Notes: a model not told the origin generated them from the letters alone. A stretch of DNA of 64,000 nt from Variovorax sp. PBS-H4 (GCF_901827205.1 NZ_LR594675.1:6256001-6320000); one strand, 5' to 3'. Shown: positions 8,230 through 16,573, numbered from the stretch's first letter. Numbers and translations: made by a program.

Positions 8230-9392
8230 TCCCTGTGCTGCAAGGCCTCAAGGTCATCGAGCAGGGCACCTTCATCACGGGGCCGGCCGCCGGCATGCTG
8301 CTGGGCGACCTCGGCGCCGACGTCATCAAGGTGGAGCAGCCGGGCACGGGCGACCCCTTCCGGGCCTTCAAGAACGGGCTGTACAGCCCGCACTACCAGA
8401 CCTACAACCGCAACAAGCGCAGCATCACGCTCGACACCAAGAGCAGCGAAGACCGCGAGGTGCTGGATGCGCTCATCGCCGACGCCGACGTCTACATCCA
8501 GAACTTCCGCCCGGGCGTCGCGGAGAAGCTGGGCGTGGGGGCCGAGCGGCTGCAGGCGCTGAACCCGAAGCTCGTCTACGTGGCGATCAGCGGCTTCGGC
8601 TCGACCGGCCCCGCCGCCCATCGGCCGGCCTACGACACCGTGGCACAGGCGGCGAGCGGCTTTCTGAACCTGCTGGTGAACCCCGAGAACCCGCGCGTGG
8701 TCGGGCCCGCCATCGCCGATTCGCTGACCGGCTTCTATGCCGCCTACGGCGTGCTGGGCGCGCTGTACGAGCGCAGCCGCACCGGCATCGGGCGCAAGGT
8801 GGAAGTGTCGATGCTGGAGGCGATGGCGCATTTCAACCTCGATGCCTTCACGCACTTCTTCCAGGTCGACGAGGTGATGGGGCCCTACAGCCGGCCGAGC
8901 GTGTCGCAGTCGTACGTGCTGCGCTGCGCCGATGACAAATGGATTGCGCTGCACATGTCGTCGCCGGAAAAGTTCTGGCGCGGGCTGGCGGTGGCCATCG
9001 AGCAGCCCGGCATCTTCGAGGACCCGCGCTTCGCGACGCGCGACGCGCGCATCGAGAACCAGGAGGCGCTGATCGCACTGCTGGGCGCGCGTTTTGCCAC
9101 GCAGACGCGCGACGAATGGTGCGCCCGCCTGCAGCGCGAGGATGTCCCCAACGCGCCGATGTACGACACCAGCGAGGCTCTGGAAGACCCGCAGGCCAGG
9201 CACCTGCAGTTGATGACCTCGGCCCGGCATCCGGTGATGGGGCTCTTTCGCACGGTGCGCTCGCCGGTGAGCTTCGATGGCGAGCGCGCACTGCAGGTGC
9301 GGCCGCCGCCAACGCTGGGCGAGCACAGCGACGAGATACGCGCGGCCCTGAAGCGCAAGCGAACAGACAAGGACGACGGAGACAAGCAATGA
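8226..9392 (+). CDS. CaiB/BaiF (class III) CoA transferase
   Basis: A 388-residue family III CoA transferase that moves CoA between carboxylic acids through an enzyme-bound anhydride. It begins with the family pattern GLKVIEQGTFITGPAAGMLLGDLGADVIKVE and contains the catalytic aspartate in AIADSLTGFYAAYG (Asp165, equivalent to Asp169 of formyl-CoA transferase). The ATG overlaps the stop codon of the lyase gene by four bases, indicating translational coupling. The most economical reading is that it activates the acid released after ring cleavage as a CoA ester for the neighbouring lyase. Donor and acceptor acids cannot be read from the sequence. Confidence 0.92.
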   Translation: MIPVLQGLKVIEQGTFITGPAAGMLLGDLGADVIKVEQPGTGDPFRAFKNGLYSPHYQTYNRNKRSITLDTKSSEDREVLDALIADADVYIQNFRPGVAEKLGVGAERLQALNPKLVYVAISGFGSTGPAAHRPAYDTVAQAASGFLNLLVNPENPRVVGPAIADSLTGFYAAYGVLGALYERSRTGIGRKVEVSMLEAMAHFNLDAFTHFFQVDEVMGPYSRPSVSQSYVLRCADDKWIALHMSSPEKFWRGLAVAIEQPGIFEDPRFATRDARIENQEALIALLGARFATQTRDEWCARLQREDVPNAPMYDTSEALEDPQARHLQLMTSARHPVMGLFRTVRSPVSFDGERALQVRPPPTLGEHSDEIRAALKRKRTDKDDGDKQ

Positions 9393-10363
9393 CTTTCAGG
9401 ACAGCGATGCGCACGCTGCTCGCCGCGGGCCTGCTGCTCGCGGGCGCGGCGGGGCAGGCACAGGCGCAAGACAAAGCGGGGCCCGTCAAGATGGTGGTGC
9501 CCTTCGGCGCCGGCACCACCACCGACACGGTGGCGCGCGTGGTCGGCGAGGCACTGGGCAAGGCACTGCAGCAGCCGGTGATCATCGACAACCGCGCAGG
9601 CGCGGGCGGATCGACCGGCAGTGACATGGTCGCCAAGTCGGCGCCCGACGGGCGCACGCTGGTGATGGGGACGGTGGGCACGCACGCGATCAACGCCGCA
9701 CTGTTCAGCAAGCTGCCCTACGACCCGATGCGCGACTTCGCGCCGGTGGCCTTCATCGGCTACACGCCGACGCTGCTGGTGGTGGCGGCGGATTCGCCGA
9801 TCAAGTCGCTCAAGGACCTGGCGCAGGCCGCCGCCAGGCCGCAAGGCGTGACCTTCGCGTCCGCCGGCAACGGGACCTCGGGCCATCTTGCGGGCGAGCT
9901 GCTGGCGCAGCGGCTGGGCGGCAAGATGATCCACGTGCCCTTCAAGGAAGGCGCGATGGCGCTCACTGGCGTGATCGCGTCGCAGGTGGACTTCATGTTC
10001 TATCACCCGGCCGCGGTGATGCCGCAGGTCAAGGCCGGCAAGCTGCGCGCGCTGGCCGCCAGCGGCGCGGTGCGCAGCGCCGCGGCGCCGGACGTGCCGA
10101 CATTGATGGAGCAAGGCATTGCCGACTTCGACCTGGTCGCGTGGTTCATGCTGTACGCGCCCGCCGCCACGCCTGCAGCCACGCTGGCGCAGCTGCGCAC
10201 CGCCGGCGCCACCGCGCTCGCGCAACCCGAAGTGATGGCCAAGCTGCGCGAGCAGGGCGTGGAGTCGCGCCCGATGAAGACCGACGAACTGCAGCCCTTC
10301 AACAAGGCCGAGCTCGGCAAGTGGGCCGGGCTCGTGAAGCGATCCGGTGCGCAGGTGGATTAG
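9389..10363 (+). CDS. Bug-family periplasmic solute receptor
   Basis: A periplasmic binding protein of 324 residues of the tripartite tricarboxylate transporter (TctC/Bug) type. A signal peptide is clear: basic N-terminus, LLAAGLLLAGAAG, and cleavage after AQA. Family signatures follow: KMVVPFGAGTTTDTVARVVGEAL, VIIDNRAGAGGSTGSDMVAKSAPDG, and GTSGHLAGELL. The start overlaps the CoA transferase stop by four bases. No TctA/TctB membrane subunits are present in the window, which is usual for these orphan receptors in Burkholderiales. The ligand is probably the aromatic acid or dicarboxylate consumed by the operon. Confidence 0.92.
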   Translation: MTFRTAMRTLLAAGLLLAGAAGQAQAQDKAGPVKMVVPFGAGTTTDTVARVVGEALGKALQQPVIIDNRAGAGGSTGSDMVAKSAPDGRTLVMGTVGTHAINAALFSKLPYDPMRDFAPVAFIGYTPTLLVVAADSPIKSLKDLAQAAARPQGVTFASAGNGTSGHLAGELLAQRLGGKMIHVPFKEGAMALTGVIASQVDFMFYHPAAVMPQVKAGKLRALAASGAVRSAAAPDVPTLMEQGIADFDLVAWFMLYAPAATPAATLAQLRTAGATALAQPEVMAKLREQGVESRPMKTDELQPFNKAELGKWAGLVKRSGAQVD

Positions 10364-10400
10364 CTCACCCCCAGGTCGGCCCACGTCGTGTGGCCGCCCA

Positions 10401-10453
10401 CCCCCTCACCGGGGGCAACACCAGCGGCCCGGCAAAGCCGGCTCCGCGGTGTT
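10401..10453. repeat. Paired palindromes in the gap before the ABC receptor gene
   Basis: Two hairpins lie in the 145-base gap. CCCCC-tcacc-GGGGG spans 10401-10415. A longer interrupted stem spans 10417-10453, with AACACC pairing to GGTGTT and an inner GCCGG-type stem around an AAA loop. Neither is followed by a T-run, so they are not simple terminators. The style matches the GC-rich intergenic palindromes common in Comamonadaceae; they may stabilise or separate the upstream message. Confidence 0.6.
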
Positions 10454-10508
10454 CCCCGATCAGTCATTCGTTGGCAGTGGACAAGCAACTAACCAGGAGA
10501 CGAGGACC

Positions 10509-11726
10509 ATGAAGACGCAGCAGAACCTTCGAGGCATCGGGCGGCGCGCCGCCGTCGGCGCGATCGCGCTGGCCGCGGCCGGCTTCGCGCTGGCGCAGCA
10601 GCCCACCGGTGCGCCGATCCGCATCGGCAGCACGCTGGCACTGACGGGGCCGCTCTCGGCCACCGCGCAGATCCACAAGGTGGTGGGGGAGATCTACGTC
10701 GAGCAGCTCAACAAGCGCGGCGGCCTGCTCGGCCGGCCGGTGGAGTGGGTGGTGAAGGACGACCAGTCCAAGCCCGACCTGGCGCGCACGCTGTACGAGC
10801 AGCTGGTGACCGCCGACAAGGTCGACCTGCTGATGGGGCCCTACGCGACAGGCGCGATCCTCTCCGCCATGGGCGTGGCGCAGCGCTACAACAAGGTGCT
10901 GGTGCACCACACGCTGGGCATCCCTTCGCTGGCCAAGTACGACATGCAGTTTCCGGCCTGGTCGATCGGCTCCGACCCGGCGACCACGGTGCCCAACACG
11001 CTCTTCGATGCGCTCGCCGCGTCGCCCAAGCCGCCGAAGACGGTCGCGGTGGTCACCAGCAAGTTCCCCTCGATCCAGTTCATGAGCGCCGGCGCGCGCG
11101 AGGTGATCAAGAAGCGCGGCCTGACCGAGGTGCTGTTCCTCGAATGGGACTTCGGCAACCGCGACTTCGGCCCGATCGCCAATCGCGTGAAGGATGCGAA
11201 GCCCGACTTCGTGTGGGTCGGCGCGATCGGGCTGGAGGGCAACCTGCTGCTCGACGCGATGAAGAAGATCGACTATTCGCCGCCGCAGCACTTCTACCTG
11301 TACCCGGCGCCCGGGCCGCTGCTCGCATCGCCTGAAGCGAAGAACGCGCTTTCCGCCACCATCTTCGAGGCGCAACCGCCCTTCACCTCCAACAAGGGCG
11401 CAGCGGAGTTCGTGAAGCTCTACACCGAGCGCGCGGCCAAGGCGGGCTTCTCCGACACCTCGGTGGAAACGCAGGCCGCGGCCTCCTACACCGCGTGGCA
11501 GATCCTGGAGGCAGGCGTCGTCAACACCAAGAGCCTCGACGACAAGGCGATCGGCACCTGGCTCAAAGCCAACAAGGTCGACACGCTGCAGGGCAAGCTG
11601 CGCTTCGACGGCACCGGGAACTTCGGCGACGACCTGATGCGCATCAAGCAGATCCAGGGCGGCAAGTGGGTGGTGGTGTGGCCGAAGGAAGTGACATCCG
11701 ACGGCGCCAAGCTGATCACGCCGTGA
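10509..11726 (+). CDS. Branched-chain amino-acid type ABC transporter, periplasmic receptor
   Basis: A periplasmic type I binding protein of 405 residues, LivK/UrtA-like. It has a signal peptide ending at GFALA, then PIRIGSTLALTGPLSA, the usual opening of Leu/Ile/Val-type receptors, and IYVEQLNKRGGLLGRPVEWVVKDDQSKP. An AGGAGACGAGG ribosome site precedes the ATG. It is followed by the permease and ATPase genes that complete an importer. In catabolic operons this receptor class often binds aromatic acids rather than amino acids, which fits its association with the dioxygenase; the ligand is inferred from context only. Confidence 0.92.
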   Translation: MKTQQNLRGIGRRAAVGAIALAAAGFALAQQPTGAPIRIGSTLALTGPLSATAQIHKVVGEIYVEQLNKRGGLLGRPVEWVVKDDQSKPDLARTLYEQLVTADKVDLLMGPYATGAILSAMGVAQRYNKVLVHHTLGIPSLAKYDMQFPAWSIGSDPATTVPNTLFDALAASPKPPKTVAVVTSKFPSIQFMSAGAREVIKKRGLTEVLFLEWDFGNRDFGPIANRVKDAKPDFVWVGAIGLEGNLLLDAMKKIDYSPPQHFYLYPAPGPLLASPEAKNALSATIFEAQPPFTSNKGAAEFVKLYTERAAKAGFSDTSVETQAAASYTAWQILEAGVVNTKSLDDKAIGTWLKANKVDTLQGKLRFDGTGNFGDDLMRIKQIQGGKWVVVWPKEVTSDGAKLITP

Positions 11727-11728
11727 CA

Positions 11729-11892
11729 TGAGCGCCGCACGGCCGCCCGAAGGCGCGAAGACCCCCTCGGGGGGCAGCGCAGTACACGAAGTGACAAGCG
11801 TGGGGGCCCTATTGAGCGCCGCACGGCCGCCCGAAGGCGCGAAGGCCCCCTCGGGGGCAGCGCAGTACACGAAGTGACAAGCGTGGGGGCCA
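11729..11892 (+). repeat. Direct tandem duplication of an 84-base palindromic unit
   Basis: Two nearly identical units fill the gap between the receptor and permease genes (about 11729-11809 and 11813-11892, period 84). Each runs from TGAGCGCCGCACGGCC through a CCCCCTCGGGGG hairpin to AGTACACGAAGTGACAAGCG and TGGGGGCC. They differ at only a few bases. The second copy ends two bases before the permease ATG, so the repeat supplies its ribosome-binding region. No purine-rich Shine-Dalgarno is obvious in it. Confidence 0.85.
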
Positions 11893-11893
11893 C

Positions 11894-12760
11894 ATGACCG
11901 GCTTCACCCTGCCCAGCATCTCGCTGCTGTCCCAGTCCATCCTCTCCGGCATCTTCGTCGGTGCGCTCTATGGGCTGATGGGGCTGGGGCTGAGTCTCAG
12001 CTGGGGCCTGCTGCGCCTGATCAACCTGGCGCATTTCGCCTTCGCCTTCCTGGCGGCCTACCTGTGCTACCAGATGGCGACGATGGGCATGGACCCGCTG
12101 CTGACGCTCTTCGTCATCGTGCCGCTGTTCTTCGCGCTGGGCGCGGGGCTGCACTGGGTGATGGCCCGCTTCGCGGTGACGCCCTTCAACTCGCTGCTGC
12201 TGACCTTCGGGCTGACGGGCATCGCCGAAAGCGTCATCCAGTCGATCTGGACGGCGGACTTCCGCAAGCTCGAGTCGCACTACGGGGAGCAGAAGTTCAG
12301 GCTCGCGGGCCTCTACATCCCGGTGCCGGAGTTGATCACGCTGGTGGTCGCCGTGGCGCTCGCCTTCGCAGTGTGGGGCGTGCTGCGGTACACCGACCTG
12401 GGCCGCGCGTTGCGCGCGGCAGCGCAGGACGGGCCGGTCGCGGCGGCCTTCGGCGTGAACGAGAAGGCGCTGGGGCTGCTGCTCGCCGGCACCTGCGCGG
12501 CGCTCGCGAGCATCGCGGGCGTGTGCCTGGCGCTGAGCTTCACGCTCACGCCTTCGCAGATGTACGCCTGGGTCGGCGTGGTGTTCGCGGCCGTGATGCT
12601 GGGCGGGCTGGGCAGCGCGCTCGGGCCCCTGGTCGCCGGAATCCTCATCGGGGTGAGCGAGGCCGTGACGATGGCGGTGACGGCGCCTTCGTGGGCGCCG
12701 ATCGTGTCGTTCACGCTGCTGATATTGATTCTTTTGTTCAGGCCGGGGAAGAGTGCGTAG
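11894..12760 (+). CDS. Branched-chain type ABC transporter permease (LivH-like)
   Basis: An inner-membrane permease of 288 residues with about eight hydrophobic helices. It opens with LLSQSILSGIFVGALYGLMGLGLSLSWGLLRLINLAHFAFAF, the LivH signature, and has the cytoplasmic coupling loop TDLGRALRAAAQDGPVAAAFGVNEKA, which contacts the ATPase. AVMLGGLGSALGPLVAGILIG near the C-terminus is also diagnostic. It directly follows the tandem repeat and ends one base before the fused permease-ATPase gene, so the two are one operon. Confidence 0.92.
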   Translation: MTGFTLPSISLLSQSILSGIFVGALYGLMGLGLSLSWGLLRLINLAHFAFAFLAAYLCYQMATMGMDPLLTLFVIVPLFFALGAGLHWVMARFAVTPFNSLLLTFGLTGIAESVIQSIWTADFRKLESHYGEQKFRLAGLYIPVPELITLVVAVALAFAVWGVLRYTDLGRALRAAAQDGPVAAAFGVNEKALGLLLAGTCAALASIAGVCLALSFTLTPSQMYAWVGVVFAAVMLGGLGSALGPLVAGILIGVSEAVTMAVTAPSWAPIVSFTLLILILLFRPGKSA

Positions 12761-14806
12761 ATGATGAAGCAGGACGTTGGACTTCATTCCCTCCCCCGCC
12801 GGGGGAGGGTCAGGGTGGGGGCCAGCTGCGCATCCATTGCCGCAGACGCATCCATTGCCGCAGACGCATCCACGTCCAGGCGCCCCCACCCCCGCCCTCC
12901 CCCGGAGGGGGAGGGAGCAAAAGGACGACGCACGCCGCTCCTGATCCTCGCCGCGGGCATCGCGCTTGCCTTCGTCCCGCAGCTCGGCCTGCCGGCCTTC
13001 TACGACTCGCTGCTCTACCTGATGCTGCACTGGGTGGTGCTCGCGACCTCGTGGAACATCCTCTCGGGCTACTCGGGCTACTTCTCCTTCGGGCACGGCG
13101 CCTTCTTCGGCGCGGGCATCTACACCAGTGCCAACCTGATGGCGCGCTACGACTGGCCCTTTCTCTGGACCTTGCCTGCGGCAGCGGGCGTGGCGATGGT
13201 GCTGGGCGTGGCCCTGGGCGCGGTCGTGTTCCGCGTGAAGGGCGTGCGCGGCGAGCTCTTCGCACTGTTGACGCTGGCGATCACCTTCGTGATCGGCACC
13301 ATCGTGGTCAACACGCCGCTGGACGGCGGCAACGGCGTCTCGCTGGCGGCGGTGGCGGTGCCGAAGATCGGGCCCACGGCTTCGTCCACCTTCTACCTGC
13401 TGGCGCTGGGGGCGGCGGTGGCGACGCTGCTGATCGCGTGGGGCATCCAGGTCTCGAAATTCGGCGCCGGGCTGTTCGCGATCCACGACGACGAAGAGGC
13501 CGCCGAGGTCCTCGGCGTGCCGACCTACCGCTACAAGCTCATGGCGTTGGCCGTCTCGTGCGCGCTGGCCGGCGTGGCGGGCGGCATCCATGCGCTGTTC
13601 CTGTCGTACGTGACGGCGGGCGAGGTGTTCACCATCGCCGTGCCGCTCACCGTGGTGCTGATGAGCGTGCTCGGCGGCACGCGCCACTGGGCCGGGCCGG
13701 CCATCGGGGCCGTGGCGATCACGGGGCTGCTCTACAGCTTCACCGCGGCCGACCATGCGGTGGCGGGCAAGGCGCTGATCGGAGCGATCCTGATCGCGGC
13801 GATCCTGTTCATGCCCGACGGCATCCTGGAGCGGGCGAAGCGGCTGTGGCGCCGCGAGCCGGTTGCCCCTGCCTTGCTCCCTCTCCCTCCGGGAGAAGCC
13901 GGGGGTGAGGGCGCCGGGCGCCTGGAAAGGCATGGCGGTGGCACAGGGCCGGTGCCCTCACCCCAACCCTCTCCCGGCGGGAGAGGGAGCCATTCATCTG
14001 CTTCGCCTGAAGCGGGCGGGCCTGCAGCAACGGCGGGGCTCGCAACGCCGGCCATGGCGAGCGTTGCCCTGCAAGGCGAGGTCCTGCTGCGCGTAAAGGG
14101 ACTCAGCAAGTCCTTCAAGGGCGTGCGCGCACTGGCCGGTGTGGACGTCGAGGTGCGGCGCGGCGAGATCCTCGGCCTCCTGGGGCCGAACGGCTCGGGC
14201 AAGTCCACCTTCATCAACGTCGTCAGCGGCCACTACACGCCCACCGCCGGGCACATCGAATTCGAAGGGCGCAGCCTCGACGGCCTGCCGGCGCACCGCA
14301 TCGCGGGCAGCGGCATCGCGCGCACCTACCAGATCCCCCGCCCCTTCGGCCACCTGAGCGTGCTGCAGAACGTGGCCATCGCCACGATGTTCGGCGGCGC
14401 CGTGCGCGACCCGGCGGACGCTCGCCGCCAGGCGATGCGCTGGCTGGAGTTCACCGGCCTGGAGGCCCGGTGCGACGCCCGGCCCGAAGACCTGAACCTG
14501 CACCAGCGCAAGTTCCTGGAGCTGGCGCGCGCACTGGCTTCGCGCCCGCGGCTGGTGCTGCTCGACGAGGTGCTGTGCGGGCTCACGCCCGGCGAGATCG
14601 ACGACGCGGTGGCGCTGATCCGACGCATCCGTGAGCAAGGCTCCACCATCGTCTTCGTCGAGCACGTGATGCGCGCGGTGATGGCGCTGACGGACCGCAT
14701 CGTGGTCTTCAACCACGGTGAGCTGCTGGCGGAGGGTGCGGCGCACGATGTGATGCAGCGGCCCGAAGTGATGAGCGCCTATCTCGGAAAGGCCGCCCAT
14801 GCTTGA
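12761..14806 (+). CDS. Fused ABC transporter permease (LivM-like) and ATPase (LivG-like)
   Basis: A single 681-residue product joining two importer subunits that are usually separate. Residues about 58-370 are a LivM-like permease (SWNILSGYSGYFSFGHGAFFGAG, coupling loop AIHDDEEAAEVLGVPTYRYKL). A 60-residue Pro/Gly-rich linker follows, then a LivG-like ATPase from residue 432 (an in-frame ATG at 14054) with Walker A GPNGSGKST and Walker B LVLLDE. The ABC signature is degenerate: LNLHQRKFLELARAL replaces LSGGQ. Both the odd N-terminus (residues 1-57) and the linker are encoded by palindromic REP-type repeats read in frame. The first Met pair at 12761 is kept because no Met occurs between the repeat and the first helix. 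The ATPase may also start independently at 14054. Confidence 0.85.
   Translation: MMKQDVGLHSLPRRGRVRVGASCASIAADASIAADASTSRRPHPRPPPEGEGAKGRRTPLLILAAGIALAFVPQLGLPAFYDSLLYLMLHWVVLATSWNILSGYSGYFSFGHGAFFGAGIYTSANLMARYDWPFLWTLPAAAGVAMVLGVALGAVVFRVKGVRGELFALLTLAITFVIGTIVVNTPLDGGNGVSLAAVAVPKIGPTASSTFYLLALGAAVATLLIAWGIQVSKFGAGLFAIHDDEEAAEVLGVPTYRYKLMALAVSCALAGVAGGIHALFLSYVTAGEVFTIAVPLTVVLMSVLGGTRHWAGPAIGAVAITGLLYSFTAADHAVAGKALIGAILIAAILFMPDGILERAKRLWRREPVAPALLPLPPGEAGGEGAGRLERHGGGTGPVPSPQPSPGGRGSHSSASPEAGGPAATAGLATPAMASVALQGEVLLRVKGLSKSFKGVRALAGVDVEVRRGEILGLLGPNGSGKSTFINVVSGHYTPTAGHIEFEGRSLDGLPAHRIAGSGIARTYQIPRPFGHLSVLQNVAIATMFGGAVRDPADARRQAMRWLEFTGLEARCDARPEDLNLHQRKFLELARALASRPRLVLLDEVLCGLTPGEIDDAVALIRRIREQGSTIVFVEHVMRAVMALTDRIVVFNHGELLAEGAAHDVMQRPEVMSAYLGKAAHA
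12788..12917. repeat. REP doublet (REPIN-like) inside the 5' coding region
   Basis: Two inverted GC-rich palindromic arms, 12788-12822 (with CCCTCCCCCGCCGGGGGAGGG) and 12882-12917 (with CCCTCCCCCGGAGGGGGAGGG), face each other around a 59-base spacer. This is the layout of a REP doublet. It lies in the reading frame and encodes the Arg/Pro-rich start of the fused transporter protein. Confidence 0.75.
12830..12874 (+). repeat. 18-base tandem repeat, about 2.5 copies
   Basis: The unit GCATCCATTGCCGCAGAC occurs at 12830-12847 and 12848-12865, followed by the partial copy GCATCCACG. It forms the spacer of the REP doublet. Since 18 is a multiple of three, copy-number change would keep the frame; it encodes the ASIAAD peptide repeat. 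Confidence 0.85.
13876..13990. repeat. Second REP doublet, between permease and ATPase domains
   Basis: Inverted arms at 13876-13912 (GCTCCCTCTCCCTCCGGGAG onwards, ending GGTGAGGGC) and 13954-13990 (GCCCTCACCCC to GGCGGGAGAGGGAGC) flank a 41-base spacer. The arms belong to a different REP subclass from the first doublet. The element is read through in frame and supplies most of the linker joining the two transporter domains. Confidence 0.8.
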
Positions 14807-15503
14807 AGTGCGCGACCTGCAGGTGGCCTACGGAGCGGCCAATGCGCTGTGGGGCGTGTCGCTGGAACTGCGCCGCGGCGAGCTGCTGTGCGTGGTGGGT
14901 CCCAACGGGGCCGGCAAGACCACGCTGATCTCCACGCTCGCCGGCATGCTGCGCGCGCGCAGCGGGCGCATCGTCTTCGAGGGGCAGGACATCACGCGGC
15001 TGGCGGCGCACCGCTTCTGCGAGGCCGGCATCGCGCTGGTGCCGGAGGGCCGGCGCCTTTTCACCGGCATGACGGTCAAGGAGAACCTGGAACTCGGCAG
15101 CCTGTTGCCGCAGGCGAAGGCGCAGCGGCAGCAGACGATGGCGCAGGTGCTCGGGCTGTTCCCGGCGCTGGAGGAGAAGCTCGCGAGCCCGGCCGGCGAA
15201 CTCTCGGGCGGCCAGCAGCAGATGGTGGCCATCGCGCGCGCGCTGATGGCGCGGCCGCGCGTGCTGCTGCTGGACGAGCCCTCGCTGGGCCTGTCGCCGC
15301 GCATCGTGGGCGACATGTTCGATGCCATCCGCCGCATCAACGCCGACGGCGTGTCGGTGCTGCTGGTGGAGCAGAACGTCGCGATGGCGATGGAAGTGTC
15401 GCAGCGCGCCTACGTGCTGGAAGAAGGCCGCATGGTGGCCGAGGGCCAGCCGCAGGAGCTGCTGGCACGGCCCGAGATCCAGCGCGTGTACCTCGGCGTC
15501 TGA
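14799..15503 (+). CDS. Branched-chain type ABC transporter ATPase (LivF-like)
   Basis: The second importer ATPase, 234 residues. Walker A is GPNGAGKTT, the signature is the intact LSGGQQQMVAIARAL, and Walker B is VLLLDEPSLGLSP, followed by the switch-histidine region, here LLVEQNV. The characteristic LivF phrase GIALVPEGRRLFTGMTVKENLELG is present. The ATG overlaps the end of the fused gene by eight bases. Since the LivG-like partner has a degenerate signature, hydrolysis may be asymmetric with this subunit supplying the only canonical signature motif. Confidence 0.93.
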   Translation: MLEVRDLQVAYGAANALWGVSLELRRGELLCVVGPNGAGKTTLISTLAGMLRARSGRIVFEGQDITRLAAHRFCEAGIALVPEGRRLFTGMTVKENLELGSLLPQAKAQRQQTMAQVLGLFPALEEKLASPAGELSGGQQQMVAIARALMARPRVLLLDEPSLGLSPRIVGDMFDAIRRINADGVSVLLVEQNVAMAMEVSQRAYVLEEGRMVAEGQPQELLARPEIQRVYLGV

Positions 15504-15547
15504 GCCCTCCCTTCAAACGTTCAAATTCCTTTTTTCTGGAGAAGCCC

Positions 15548-16573
15548 ATGCTGTTCCCCACCACCATCGTCGGCAGCTTTCCGCAGCCGGAGTGGCTGAT
15601 CGACCGCGCGAAGCTGGCAGGCCGCTTTCCGCCGCGTGTGCGCGCGCGCGAGCTGTGGCGCATTCCGCCGCAGTACCTGGAGGAGGCGCAGAACGACGCG
15701 ACGCTGATGGCGATTCGCGCCCAGGAAGAGGCAGGGCTCGACATCGTGAGCGACGGCGAGATCCGGCGCGAGAGCTATTCGAACCGCTTCGCGACCGCGC
15801 TCGACGGCGTGGACCTGGACAACCCCGGGACGGCGCTGGACCGCTCGGGCCATCCGAACCCGGTGCCGCGCATCGTCGGCCGCATCCGCCGCCGGCACGC
15901 GGTGGAAGTGGACGACCTCAAGTTCCTGCGCGCCCACACCGACCGGCAGGTGAAGATCACAGTGCCGGGCCCTTTCACCATGCTGCAGCAGGCGCAGAAC
16001 GACTTCTACAAGACCGAGGAAGAAGCGGCCATGGACTACGCAGAGGCGGTGAACGCGGAGATTCGCGACCTCTTCGCCGCCGGCGCCGACGTGGTGCAGA
16101 TCGACGAGCCCTACATGCAGGCGCGCCCGGACAAGGCGCGGCAGTACGGGCTGGCCGCGCTGAACCGGGCGCTCGATGGCATCACCGGCACGACGGCGGT
16201 CCACATCTGCTTCGGCTACGCGGCGATCATCCACGAGCGGCCGAGTGGGTATTCCTTCTTGCCCGAGCTGGCGCAATGCAGCTGCAGGCAGGTGTCGATC
16301 GAGACCGCGCAATCGCACCTGGACTGCTCGGCACTGGCCGCGCTGGACGGCAAGCGGGTGATGGTAGGGTGCATCGACCTGTCGACGCCCGAGGTGGAAT
16401 CGGTCGAGACCATCGTCGACCGCATCGAGCGTGCGCTGCCCTATGTGAAGCCTGAGAACGTGATCCTGGCGCCCGACTGCGGCATGAAGTACCTGCCGCG
16501 CGAAGCCGCGGTGGGCAAGCTGCAGGCGATGGTCGCGGCGGCCAAGGTGCTGCGCGAGGAACACGCGGCATAG
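15548..16573 (+). CDS. Cobalamin-independent methionine synthase (MetE C-terminal)-like zinc methyltransferase
   Basis: A 341-residue TIM-barrel protein corresponding to the catalytic half of MetE only. The zinc ligands are all visible: His219 and Cys221 in HICFGY, Glu252 in IETAQSHLD, and Cys311 in APDCGMKYL. QIDEPYMQ supplies the family's Asp-Glu-Pro segment. It lacks the N-terminal folate-binding half, so it is unlikely to be a housekeeping methionine synthase. Stand-alone members of this family transfer methyl or alkyl groups to thiols, and the position at the end of a catabolic operon suggests demethylation of a methylated substrate or handling of a thiol adduct. Its 5' gap (15504-15547) carries a T-rich leader and CTGGAG before the ATG. 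Confidence 0.85.
   Translation: MLFPTTIVGSFPQPEWLIDRAKLAGRFPPRVRARELWRIPPQYLEEAQNDATLMAIRAQEEAGLDIVSDGEIRRESYSNRFATALDGVDLDNPGTALDRSGHPNPVPRIVGRIRRRHAVEVDDLKFLRAHTDRQVKITVPGPFTMLQQAQNDFYKTEEEAAMDYAEAVNAEIRDLFAAGADVVQIDEPYMQARPDKARQYGLAALNRALDGITGTTAVHICFGYAAIIHERPSGYSFLPELAQCSCRQVSIETAQSHLDCSALAALDGKRVMVGCIDLSTPEVESVETIVDRIERALPYVKPENVILAPDCGMKYLPREAAVGKLQAMVAAAKVLREEHAA

Noticed and set aside
12830..12874. 18-base repeats as a CRISPR array
   Set aside because: Copies are directly adjacent without spacers and no cas gene is present.
11486..13933. Long minus-strand open frame through the transporter genes
   Set aside because: It runs opposite to clear LivH/LivM coding sequence and through repeats; the product is low in complexity.
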